Of a stretch of DNA of 7,507 nt, positions 1 through 6,100 are shown one piece after another (the stretch's first letter is position 1; each line of letters begins with the position of its first letter). The notes under the pieces were generated by a model, which had not been told where the DNA came from, searched no databases, and was given only the letters and a program-made list of their open reading frames with translations. Source of the stretch: Pseudomonadota bacterium (GTDB lineage Bacteria; Pseudomonadota; Alphaproteobacteria; Acetobacterales; Acetobacteraceae); NCBI GenBank assembly GCA_021807975.1, contig JAKBCJ010000234.1, positions 1 to 7,507 on the forward strand, given 5' to 3'. The translations under genes were made by a program, and so were the position numbers.

Positions 1-475
1 CCTTCGGGCACTGGAAATATACCCTTTCCGCGGTAACAACGATCACCGTTTTGGGCACGGTCCCTTTCAACGCGAACCGGTCGATCAGATCGGGCGCGGT
101 GGAGATGCAGGCCCGCCCATTCACCCGCAGCGTTTCCCCTACGCCGGGAATCAGGAACAACAGGGCCACGCGGTTGTCGTGGAGAATGTTACGCAAGGTG
201 TCCAGGCGATTGTTGCCGCGCCGGTCCGGGATCAGCACCGTCTTGTCGTCCGGCACCTGGATGAAGGACCCCGCCGGATCGCCGCGCGGGGATGCATCCA
301 GCCCCCCGGGACCAGAGGTCGCGATCACCATGAAGGGCGAGGCCTCGATCATCGCGCGGTAGTGCGGGTGGATGTAATCGATTTCCTTGGCGATCGCGCC
401 GATGGGGGATTCGCCATACAGCGCGTTCAGCGCCGCCTCGTCGGTTATCAGGCTGTCGTTACCGATCGCGTCCAT
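1..475 (-). CDS. PPOX-type FMN-dependent flavoprotein (MSMEG_1061/DR2398-like), C-terminus cut by window edge
   Basis: The first 158 residues are present and the reading frame runs off the left edge. The sequence matches my memory of the pyridoxamine 5'-phosphate oxidase-like split-barrel family annotated as MSMEG_1061-type FMN-dependent flavoproteins. An N-terminal helix region with ITDEAALNALYG (residues 10-21) is followed by the barrel strand FMVIATSG (48-55), the ASPRGDPAG segment (61-69), LIPDRRGNNRLDTLRNI (81-97) and LRVNGRA (116-122). In this fold the PRGD and RRGNNR segments line the flavin pocket. Family members usually run about 200 residues, so roughly 40-50 are missing. These proteins are cytoplasmic and usually dimeric; their physiological substrates are mostly unknown. 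The start at 475 was chosen because AGGAG lies 6 nt upstream. A longer in-frame ATG at 493 has only a weak AAGG. The gene is divergent from the SnoaL-like gene. Family confidence is high; reaction unknown. Confidence 0.88.
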   Translation of the reverse strand, partial: MDAIGNDSLITDEAALNALYGESPIGAIAKEIDYIHPHYRAMIEASPFMVIATSGPGGLDASPRGDPAGSFIQVPDDKTVLIPDRRGNNRLDTLRNILHDNRVALLFLIPGVGETLRVNGRACISTAPDLIDRFALKGTVPKTVIVVTAERVYFQCPK

Positions 476-548
476 CGTCCGCTCCTGTTCCATCGCTGCC
501 TTAGGCGGTATCCTTGCCCGGGCCGAGAGAGCCGACAAGGAGGAAGCC
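476..548. promoter_or_regulatory. Divergent intergenic region, presumed back-to-back promoters
   Basis: These 73 bp separate two divergent start codons, so both promoters should lie here or just inside the opposite gene. A perfect 8-bp palindrome GCCCGGGC (516-523) sits near the middle and could be an operator half-site or chance. On the plus strand TATCCT (509-514) is a possible -10, but no good -35 is spaced 16-18 bp upstream. AAGGAGG (537-543) is the strong ribosome binding site of the plus-strand gene, 5 nt before its ATG. Promoter placement is inferred from gene orientation rather than from clear consensus boxes. Confidence 0.35.
482..486 (-). promoter_or_regulatory. Ribosome binding site deciding the PPOX gene start
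   Basis: On the minus strand AGGAG sits 6 nt before the ATG at 475. It lies inside the alternative upstream extension that would begin at 493, which favours the shorter protein. Confidence 0.6.
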
Positions 549-938
549 ATGTCCGATAGGGAAGAAATCCGCGAACTGCTCGCCCGTTACTGCTTCGCGC
601 TGGATGCGGACAGGTTCGAGGAGATGGCGGCGCTGTTCACCCCGGACGGGGTATGGGAAACCGCGTTCGGCACCGGAACCGGCAGGGCCGGGATCATTGC
701 ACAGGCCCAAAGTATCGCGACCGGGCCAAGGCCGAGGCGGGTGCATCAAACCACCAACATCGTGATCGACCTGGATGGCGACACCGCGACCGCTCGGTCT
801 AACTGGATGCTGTTCCAAAACACCCCGGCCGGACCGGCGATCGGATCGGGCGGGGCGTATTTCGACCGGTTGGTGAAGGTCGATGGCAGGTGGTTCTTCA
901 AGCACCGCACCATCGACCGGTTCATCAAGGCGGATTGA
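549..938 (+). CDS. SnoaL-like / NTF2-like domain protein
   Basis: This 129-residue protein has the look of the SnoaL_4 branch of the NTF2-like superfamily, a cone-shaped alpha+beta barrel used by small hydrolases, isomerases, dehydratases and ring-hydroxylating enzyme small subunits. The diagnostic pieces are an N-terminal helix with LLARYCFALD (10-19), then FEEMAALFTPDGVW (23-36), a central RRVHQTTN segment (63-70), a strand around IDLDGDTATARS, and a closing W-F-F-K-H-R-x-I-D-R-F strand. Tyr14, Asp19 and His66 fall where scytalone dehydratase-like relatives keep polar active-site residues, but the reaction cannot be inferred. The length is normal for a single-domain member. The start is set by AAGGAGG 5 nt upstream; a longer frame opening at 387 runs into the divergent gene and is unlikely. 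The stop lies 6 bp from the convergent molybdopterin enzyme gene. Fold confident, function unknown. Confidence 0.9.
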   Translation: MSDREEIRELLARYCFALDADRFEEMAALFTPDGVWETAFGTGTGRAGIIAQAQSIATGPRPRRVHQTTNIVIDLDGDTATARSNWMLFQNTPAGPAIGSGGAYFDRLVKVDGRWFFKHRTIDRFIKAD

Positions 939-944
939 CGCGCG

Positions 945-3275
945 CTAAGCCGCCTTCGCCATTGCCATCGCGCGCCACACCCGTTCCGGCGTGGCCGGCA
1001 TGTCGATATGCGTCACACCATCGGCGCTGAGTGCGTCGATAATGGCGTTGATCACGGCCGGCGGGCTGCCCACCGCGCCCGCCTCGCCCGCGCCCTTCAC
1101 ACCCAGCGGGTTGGACGCGCACGGGACTTCGATCAATTCCACTTCGATATCGGGGAACTCGTTGGCGCGCGGCATCGCGTAATCCATGAAACTGCCTGAC
1201 AGCAACTGGCCGGATACCGGATCGTAAACCGTGTGTTCCAGCACTGCCTGGCCGAAACCCTGGGCCACGCCGCCGGCCACCTGGCCACGCACGATCAGCG
1301 GATTGATCGCCTTGCCCACGTCATCGGTGACGCTGTAACGCACCAGTTCGATGACGCCGGTTTCCGGGTCCACCTCCACCTCCGCGATGTGGCAGCCGTT
1401 CGGGAACGTATGGGCATCGATCGCCGCGACCTCCGCCGCGTCCAGTAATGTCGCTGGTTCGCCGGCCGCGGCCTTCTTGCGCTGCGTCGCCGCCAGCGTA
1501 ACGATATCGATCGTCCGGTCGGTGCCGACGATGGAGAACGTGCCGTCCGCGAACGCGATGTCGGCGACGGCGGCTTCCAGTTCCTCGGCTGCTGCCTGCT
1601 TGCCCTTGGCGATGACGGATTGGGAGGTCAGCAGGATCGCCTGGCCTTCCGAATACAGGCTGCGAGCGCCCCCGGTGCCGCCGCCGACCGGGATCGTGTC
1701 GGTGTCGCCCTGCCGGATGCGGATTTTGTCGCCGTCGATGCCCAGGTTGTTGGCGGTTAGCTGCACATAGGCCGTCTCGTGGCCCTGGCCGGTAGATTGG
1801 GTGCCGACATAGACATCGACAAACCCGTCGTCGGCGAACCGAATCTCGGCCCGTTCGGTCGGATCGCCGCCGGTGGCTTCCAGGTAATAGGCCAGCCCCA
1901 GGCCGCGCCGCTTGCCTTTCGCGGCGGCCGCGGCTTTCCGAGCAGGGAAGCCTGCGTAGTCCATGTGCCTGGTGGCGGCGTCCAGCACGACGCGGAAGTC
2001 GCCGCTGTCGTAGCTTTTGCCAACCGGAGTCGTATGCGGCATCGCGTCCGGCAGCACCATGTTGCGCCGGCGCAGTTCCACCGGATCGATATGAAGCTCG
2101 CGCGCGGCGGCATCGACCAGCCGTTCCACCAGATAGTTGCTCTCTGGACGGCCAGCGCCGCGATAGGCATCGACCGGAACCGTGTTGGTGAACACGCCAA
2201 GGACGTTGGCATAGATGGCCTTGAAGCCATAAACGCTGGCCAGCACGCCGGTCCCGGCATAGGTCGGAATATACGGCGCGAAGGTGGACAGATACGCCCC
2301 CATGTTGGCGATATTGCGGGTCCGCAGCGCGATGAATTTGCCATCGGCGTCGGTCGCCAGCTCACCGATCGTGATGTTGTCGCGGCCCTGGGTGTCGCAC
2401 AGGAAGGCCTCGCCGCGTTCTGCGGCCCACTTCACCGGACGGCCCAGCTTGCGGCTGGCATAGCAGGTCAGGACGTGTTCGGCGTACAGGAACAGCTTCA
2501 TGCCGAAGCCGCCGCCGACATCGGGGGTGATCACGCGGAACTTTTCGGGTTCGGTGCCGAACAGCGGCCCGATCAGGTTCTTCACCAGCCAGCCACCCTG
2601 GGTGTTGGCATACAGCGTCCACCGTCCGGTCGCCGGATCGAAATCCGCCAGCGCGGCCCGGGCTTCGATCGAGTTCACCACGATCCGGTTGTTGACGATT
2701 GTCAGCTTGGTGACATGCGCGGCGCGGGCAAATTCCGCCTCGGTCGCCGCTTTGTCGCCAATCTCCCAGTCAAATGCCAAATTGTGCTTGATTTCCGGCC
2801 AGACCAGCACGCCGCCCTTGTCCATCGCGGTGGGCAGTTCGGTGATGGACGGCAGGATGTCGTAATCCACCGCGATCGCCTCCGCCGCGTCGCGCGCCTG
2901 CTTGATGCTGCCGGCGACGACGAACGCGACCGGGTCGCCAACATGGCGGACGGTGCCCTCGGCCAGCACGGGATGCGGTGGGGCTGCCTGGGGGGAGCCG
3001 TCGCGGTTGTTCAGCAGGGCAGCACAGGGGAGGGGATTGATGCCATCGGCCTTCAGGTCGGCCGCGGTGTAAATGCCCGCGACCCCCGGCAGCTTCGCGG
3101 CTGCCGCGGTGTCCAGCCGGGTGATCGTCGCCGCCGCGTGCGGGCTGCGCAGCACCACGCCGAACAGCATGCCCGGCAGCACGATGTCGTCGGTGTAGCG
3201 GCCACCGCCCTTTAGCAGCCTTGGGTCCTCCACACGGCGGACGGGCTGGGCGAGGCCGAACTTCGTTGTTGTCAT
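945..3275 (-). CDS. Xanthine dehydrogenase/CO dehydrogenase-family molybdopterin-binding subunit (Form II CoxL-like)
   Basis: A 776-residue large subunit of the molybdenum hydroxylase superfamily, full length for the family (about 750-800). These enzymes hydroxylate aldehydes, N-heterocycles or related substrates with water-derived oxygen. The N-terminal hammerhead domain begins after RRVEDPRLLKGGGRYTDD. Molybdopterin-cytosine-dinucleotide contacts are visible as GGGFGMK (254-260), AYRGAGRPE (370-378), GQGHET (496-501) and GGTGGARS (532-539). GAGEAG carries the expected catalytic glutamate at about 731. AYRGAGR is the loop of Form II CoxL proteins; true CO dehydrogenase has a Cys-containing AYxCSFR loop, so CO oxidation is not expected. 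No 2Fe-2S or FAD subunit gene adjoins it: upstream is the Tad operon and downstream a convergent gene. The start at 3275 gives MTTTKFG directly before the conserved N-terminus, with GGGGA 9 nt upstream; a 23-residue extension from 3344 looks non-coding. Substrate unknown. Confidence 0.95.
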   Translation of the reverse strand: MTTTKFGLAQPVRRVEDPRLLKGGGRYTDDIVLPGMLFGVVLRSPHAAATITRLDTAAAAKLPGVAGIYTAADLKADGINPLPCAALLNNRDGSPQAAPPHPVLAEGTVRHVGDPVAFVVAGSIKQARDAAEAIAVDYDILPSITELPTAMDKGGVLVWPEIKHNLAFDWEIGDKAATEAEFARAAHVTKLTIVNNRIVVNSIEARAALADFDPATGRWTLYANTQGGWLVKNLIGPLFGTEPEKFRVITPDVGGGFGMKLFLYAEHVLTCYASRKLGRPVKWAAERGEAFLCDTQGRDNITIGELATDADGKFIALRTRNIANMGAYLSTFAPYIPTYAGTGVLASVYGFKAIYANVLGVFTNTVPVDAYRGAGRPESNYLVERLVDAAARELHIDPVELRRRNMVLPDAMPHTTPVGKSYDSGDFRVVLDAATRHMDYAGFPARKAAAAAKGKRRGLGLAYYLEATGGDPTERAEIRFADDGFVDVYVGTQSTGQGHETAYVQLTANNLGIDGDKIRIRQGDTDTIPVGGGTGGARSLYSEGQAILLTSQSVIAKGKQAAAEELEAAVADIAFADGTFSIVGTDRTIDIVTLAATQRKKAAAGEPATLLDAAEVAAIDAHTFPNGCHIAEVEVDPETGVIELVRYSVTDDVGKAINPLIVRGQVAGGVAQGFGQAVLEHTVYDPVSGQLLSGSFMDYAMPRANEFPDIEVELIEVPCASNPLGVKGAGEAGAVGSPPAVINAIIDALSADGVTHIDMPATPERVWRAMAMAKAA

Positions 3276-3369
3276 GGCGGCATTTCCCCGGGGCTGTCGA
3301 TGGGTGTCGGGAACAGCATGTACGGTGTTGGCGGGAAAGGCCAAGGGGGGGTGTGGCGGAGGCGGGACG
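3276..3369 (-). promoter_or_regulatory. Leader between the Tad operon and the molybdopterin enzyme gene; weak promoter candidate
   Basis: Both flanking genes read on the minus strand, 94 bp apart. A weak sigma70-like pair is visible: TTGGCC (3339-3344) and TACATG (3317-3322) with a 16-bp spacer. The perfect palindrome CCCCGGGG (3286-3293) overlaps the GGGGA ribosome binding site and could partly sequester it. A seven-G run on the plus strand (3345-3351) is the only homopolymer. No hairpin followed by a T-run is present, so read-through from the Tad operon is possible. Confidence 0.22.
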
Positions 3370-3792
3370 CTATAATTGTGCGGGATAGCAAGCGGACGCT
3401 TGCAGTGCGATATGGGGCAGCGGCGGCGGCAGTCCCGCCCAGAATGGCGCCGTGATCGTAACCATGGAAAACTGGCTGTAGGTTCCCCCGGTTCCGTAGC
3501 ACTGCGACATGGTACTCAGGGTGACATTGCTTGCGGAAATTGCCCCGGCGACTGTCCAGTTGCCCGCCATCTGGACTGCATAGGCAGCGGGGTCGGCGCA
3601 GGAACCAAGCGCCATGCATCGGGCGGTCATTGCGGCGGTAACCTGTAGCGAGTTCTTTGCCCACCAGAGAAGTCCGACATCGATTCCGCCGACCGCCAGG
3701 CTCAGGAAGATTCCCGCTGTGATGGCAAATTCGAGAACCACGTTGCCCTGCTGTGCCAGCCGAAAGCGGCTGGCTGGTTTTCGTCTGGTCAA
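3370..3792 (-). CDS. TadE/TadF-type pseudopilin, third gene of the Tad cassette (TTG start)
   Basis: A 140-residue TadE-like protein. Residues 1-15 are basic and are followed by G-NVVL-E-F at 16-22, which fits the G-X4-E-(F/Y) motif cut by the TadV prepilin peptidase in Flp pilus systems. A hydrophobic membrane helix follows (about 20-45, through AITAGIFLSLAVGGIDVGLLWW). The remaining periplasmic part contains four cysteines (in ARCMALGSC, SQCYG and SACYP), suggesting disulfides. The start is assigned to TTG at 3792: it overlaps the preceding stop as TTGA and has GGTGAGG 5 nt upstream. The frame stays open to an ATG at 3921, but those 43 extra codons overlap the preceding gene and look unlike TadE. 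TadF proteins are minor pilins or assembly factors in the inner membrane. Whether this one is TadF or a second TadE cannot be decided by eye. Confidence 0.85.
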   Translation of the reverse strand: MTRRKPASRFRLAQQGNVVLEFAITAGIFLSLAVGGIDVGLLWWAKNSLQVTAAMTARCMALGSCADPAAYAVQMAGNWTVAGAISASNVTLSTMSQCYGTGGTYSQFSMVTITAPFWAGLPPPLPHIALQASACYPAQL

Positions 3793-4289
3793 TACAGCCT
3801 CACCACGGCGTTCTCCGTCAGCGCGGTGCTGGAGAGTGTGCTGTAGAACGGCATCATCGGGTTGTAGGTATAAGAGGCCGTTATGACCACATACGTCGCC
3901 GGAGGCTGACCGTTGGGGCATGCGGTGCCTGCCGTTGCCGCCGTCAGCGTGGCGGCTGGCGGCACGGTGCTGCTGTTGGAAATGCAGCCGAGGCTGGGTC
4001 CAGTCACTGTGACCGACACGTTCGGCAGATTGATACTGCTGACTATCTTCGCCTTGACGTCGGTGGCGGACACCGCTTGGGCGGTGCCGGATACGTTCTG
4101 ACCCTGGTTGAAAGCGTAAGCCGCGCCACCCGCCACGCCGGATGCGAGTTCGATGCGATCCGAGAAGGCCAGAAGAAAGTCGCTCAATCCCGCGAAGATC
4201 GTCAGCAGGACGGGAACCACCAATGCGAACTCCAGCACAGCCACGCCGTCGCGGCTCTGCGCGAAGGTCGGTTGCATCGGGCGTTTCAT
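3789..4289 (-). CDS. TadE-family pseudopilin
   Basis: A 166-residue protein with the classical TadE-like domain near the N-terminus: G-VAVL-E-F at residues 15-21, then a membrane helix through ALVVPVLLTIFAGLSDFLLAF. The G-X4-E-F motif predicts cleavage after Gly15 by a TadV-type prepilin peptidase, leaving about 151 residues anchored by the hydrophobic helix with the rest in the periplasm. Two cysteines (in SLGCIS and TACPN) bracket a low-complexity Thr/Ala/Pro stretch and could form a disulfide. In Tad systems TadE works with TadF and TadG in Flp pilus biogenesis for adhesion and biofilm formation. The start overlaps the TadG-like stop as ATGA (4286-4289), so translation is probably coupled; no strong ribosome binding site precedes it. 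A second Met at codon 5 (4277) is possible. Family assignment is strong; the exact role in this strain is inferred. Confidence 0.9.
   Translation of the reverse strand: MKRPMQPTFAQSRDGVAVLEFALVVPVLLTIFAGLSDFLLAFSDRIELASGVAGGAAYAFNQGQNVSGTAQAVSATDVKAKIVSSINLPNVSVTVTGPSLGCISNSSTVPPAATLTAATAGTACPNGQPPATYVVITASYTYNPMMPFYSTLSSTALTENAVVRLY
3798..3804 (-). promoter_or_regulatory. Ribosome binding site selecting the TTG start at 3792
   Basis: On the minus strand GGTGAGG is followed by a 5-nt spacer CTGTA and then TTG. The site lies inside the last codons of the upstream TadE gene, which fits translational coupling. Confidence 0.6.
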
Positions 4290-5728
4290 TGGGTCAACCG
4301 CGCGATGCTCGGGAGATCGTAGGTTGCTGGCACGCCGAGGCTGGCACAGCCGGAGGCGGCAAAGCTGCTGCTGCCCGCGAACGTCACTGACTGGGCAATG
4401 GATACGAGGCAGTTGGATACTGGCGTATCGTCGGTGGAATCGTTAGGCCAGTTTGTGCTTCCGGTAATGGTGACCGAACCGTTCGGCATGTAAATCGCGC
4501 CGGTCAGGTTTTGGGTGGAATTGCCGTCGAATGCCACCGCTGCCCCCGGGGAGACCGAGCCGAACAAGAGCCCAGCCGTCGGGCCGCTGGATGGGGCGCT
4601 GAGGTTCAGGGTCGAATCGCCAGCGGCCTTTATGCTGCCGGTGGTGATGATGGTCACCCCCGATCCCGATACCGAACCGTCGCCGCCGAAAGTAACCGAC
4701 CCGGCGACGTAATAGATACCGGGGCTGAGTGTGTAGTCGGCCGAACCGAAGCTGAGCGAGCTGTACACCGAACCGGGCGGGGCTGGCCCAAAGCTGGTGC
4801 CGGCGGGTTGGGAGATTGGGGTGCCGCTGACGCCCAAGACGCCGCCATAGACCGAGGCAAACGGGTCAGGAACCTGCGGCATGGAGATCGATTGCTGGTC
4901 GCAAGGCGTCTGCCCCGCCTGACAGTTTTGATTGTAACTTCCGCCGATGGCCCCGCTGGCAACGATATTGGGGGTTCCGACCGTTGGTGTGCCGTTGAAC
5001 TGGATGGAGGCGTCAGAGCGAAGGTTGCAGCCGGACATTTGGATATTGGTGTTTTTGCCGCCGCTGATCGTCAGGTTGTCGGTTGTTGTGATACTGTTGG
5101 AACTGCCGTTCAGGGCCAGGGCGCAGGACAGGTTGCCGCTGGCCCGGGGCGAGATTTGTGCCGCGGCGGTCGCCGAGACCGTCTGGGACGACGTTGACAG
5201 AAACATATGGGAAAATATGAGCGAGACGACACGCTGCGCCGTGACCGTGATCGTTCCGGGGCTCGTAAACGAGATTGAAGCGGAATAGTTCCCGTAGGTG
5301 TCGGTCAGCGTGGATGTCCCGTTGCCTCCGCGCGTGCCGACCGGAAAACCATTGAGTTCGATGACGTTCGCGGCTGCGGTGAGGGCGGAGGAGGCGCTTA
5401 CCGTTGATGCGTATAGTCCCGCCCCGGCCAGCGCAGCGATATCGGCGGTTCTTTGCAGTTGGGAGCGGACGGCCGCCCGGTAGCTGATGTCGAAGCCGAG
5501 TGCCATCACCCCGATCATGATTGGCAATATCAGTGCCGTCACGGCCGAAATCGTGCCGCTCTGGTCCGATTTGAGCCGCGGACAGTGCATCGCGTCGGCA
5601 AGATGGCGCCGCGGCGTTCCTGCCATGGCCCGCAGTGGCGCGGCAACGATAAACTCCCCCCCGATAGCATCGAGGAAGGGGCGCCTCGTGCCTGCTTGCA
5701 ACGGGAGAAAGGTTGTCAGCTTGAGCAT
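4286..5728 (-). CDS. TadG-like pilus assembly protein with beta-helix-like C-terminal region
   Basis: The longest frame encodes 480 residues. A Tad domain lies at about 52-100: SGTISAVTALILPIMIG leads into one membrane helix, then FDISYRAAVRSQLQRTADIAALAGA, matching the LQ-x-AaDaAALAgA pattern of TadG proteins. Unlike TadE and TadF it lacks the E-F cleavage motif, as expected for TadG. From about residue 200 the protein is Ser/Thr/Gly-rich with repeated short turns (LSPGIYYVAGSVTFGGDG, GAIYMPNGSVTITG), resembling a right-handed beta-helix, and has six cysteines. There is no obvious von Willebrand A domain. Known TadG-related proteins with CALALN and LSPG-x-Y motifs look like this. The start is uncertain: 5728, 5626 and 5590 are in-frame ATGs and none has a good ribosome binding site. 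Starts at 5626 or 5590 leave 24 or 12 residues before the domain, which is more family-like. First gene of the coupled operon. Confidence 0.88.
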   Translation of the reverse strand: MLKLTTFLPLQAGTRRPFLDAIGGEFIVAAPLRAMAGTPRRHLADAMHCPRLKSDQSGTISAVTALILPIMIGVMALGFDISYRAAVRSQLQRTADIAALAGAGLYASTVSASSALTAAANVIELNGFPVGTRGGNGTSTLTDTYGNYSASISFTSPGTITVTAQRVVSLIFSHMFLSTSSQTVSATAAAQISPRASGNLSCALALNGSSNSITTTDNLTISGGKNTNIQMSGCNLRSDASIQFNGTPTVGTPNIVASGAIGGSYNQNCQAGQTPCDQQSISMPQVPDPFASVYGGVLGVSGTPISQPAGTSFGPAPPGSVYSSLSFGSADYTLSPGIYYVAGSVTFGGDGSVSGSGVTIITTGSIKAAGDSTLNLSAPSSGPTAGLLFGSVSPGAAVAFDGNSTQNLTGAIYMPNGSVTITGSTNWPNDSTDDTPVSNCLVSIAQSVTFAGSSSFAASGCASLGVPATYDLPSIARLTQ

Positions 5729-5830
5729 GGAAGCGCTTATGAAAGAATATTCTGTTTCGAATGCAAATATCTATCATCAGTCCACGGAAAGCCAAATCGG
5801 AAAATGACGATTGCTTATCTGGAAGGAGCG
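5729..5830 (-). promoter_or_regulatory. AT-rich candidate promoter/leader of the Tad cassette
   Basis: This is the most AT-rich stretch of the window and lies directly upstream of the first Tad gene. A weak sigma70-like pair on the minus strand is TTGGCT (5790-5795) and GATATT (5766-5771) with an 18-bp spacer. Three perfect palindromes follow towards the gene: TTCGAA (5756-5761), AGAATATTCT (5744-5753) and AAGCGCTT (5731-5738). They could bind a dimeric regulator or be chance. The promoter role is inferred from position and composition. Confidence 0.35.
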
Positions 5831-5924
5831 GTAACACGCCAGACGGCTGGTCCGGCTTCGATTTGCACCCGGCCGCCAGCGTCAAAACCCACATCGAAGG
5901 CCCGAAGGGTTCCGCTCGCCCAAA

Positions 5925-5938
5925 GCCGTTGAAACGGC
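5925..5938. repeat. Short perfect inverted repeat
   Basis: GCCGTT and AACGGC face each other across a 2-nt gap, giving GCCGTTGAAACGGC. As RNA it would fold as a 5-bp stem with a 4-nt loop. No T-run follows on either strand, so it is not a standard terminator; it may be a small operator or chance. Confidence 0.4.
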
Positions 5939-6089
5939 GCACCGATATACCGGCACGCACCTGCGCTGGTTCCCGGCCCCATTCCAACGCTCATGGCCAA
6001 AGCACGCCCGAAGCCGGGTCTAACCACGCCGGTTGTGCAATTCACCCTGGAAAGCCGCGAAAGGTTGCGTAGGATGCGTCATCGCCCTC

Positions 6090-6094
6090 AGGAG
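6090..6094 (+). promoter_or_regulatory. Ribosome binding site deciding the hydrolase start
   Basis: AGGAG stands 6 nt before the ATG at 6101. This supports the shorter protein over an in-frame ATG at 5993, which lacks such a site. Confidence 0.7.
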
Positions 6095-6100
6095 TTCCGC

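Larger units (their letters stand above)
5796..6100. other. Gene-poor interval between the Tad operon and the alpha/beta hydrolase
   Basis: About 300 bp with no gene I can support. It should contain the hydrolase promoter, but no clear -35/-10 pair stands out. A minus-strand frame at 5815-6045 could encode 76 residues from a GTG (59 from an internal ATG), but it has no ribosome binding site and no recognised domain. A plus-strand frame opening at 5993 simply extends the hydrolase upstream by 36 residues of non-family sequence. The sole structured element is a short inverted repeat at 5925-5938. Confidence 0.5.

Noticed and set aside
1779..3215. A 478-residue open frame on the plus strand opposite the molybdopterin enzyme
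   Set aside because: It lies wholly antisense to a gene with unmistakable family motifs. Long antisense frames are expected in GC-rich coding DNA, and its translation shows no domain.
945..3275. Annotation as a true carbon monoxide dehydrogenase large subunit (coxL)
   Set aside because: The active-site loop is AYRGAGR, not the Cys-containing loop of Form I enzymes, and the coxM and coxS genes are absent.
3276..3344. N-terminal extension of the molybdopterin enzyme to the ATG at 3344
   Set aside because: The extra 23 residues do not resemble the family N-terminus, and MTTTKFG at 3275 fits it directly.
5013..5987. A 324-residue minus-strand frame overlapping the start of the TadG-like gene
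   Set aside because: It is out of frame with the Tad domain, rich in Arg and His as frame-shifted translations of GC-rich genes are, and matches no family.
5815..6045. A 76-residue minus-strand frame upstream of the Tad operon
   Set aside because: It begins at GTG without a usable ribosome binding site, shows no recognised domain, and its length is within chance expectation here.
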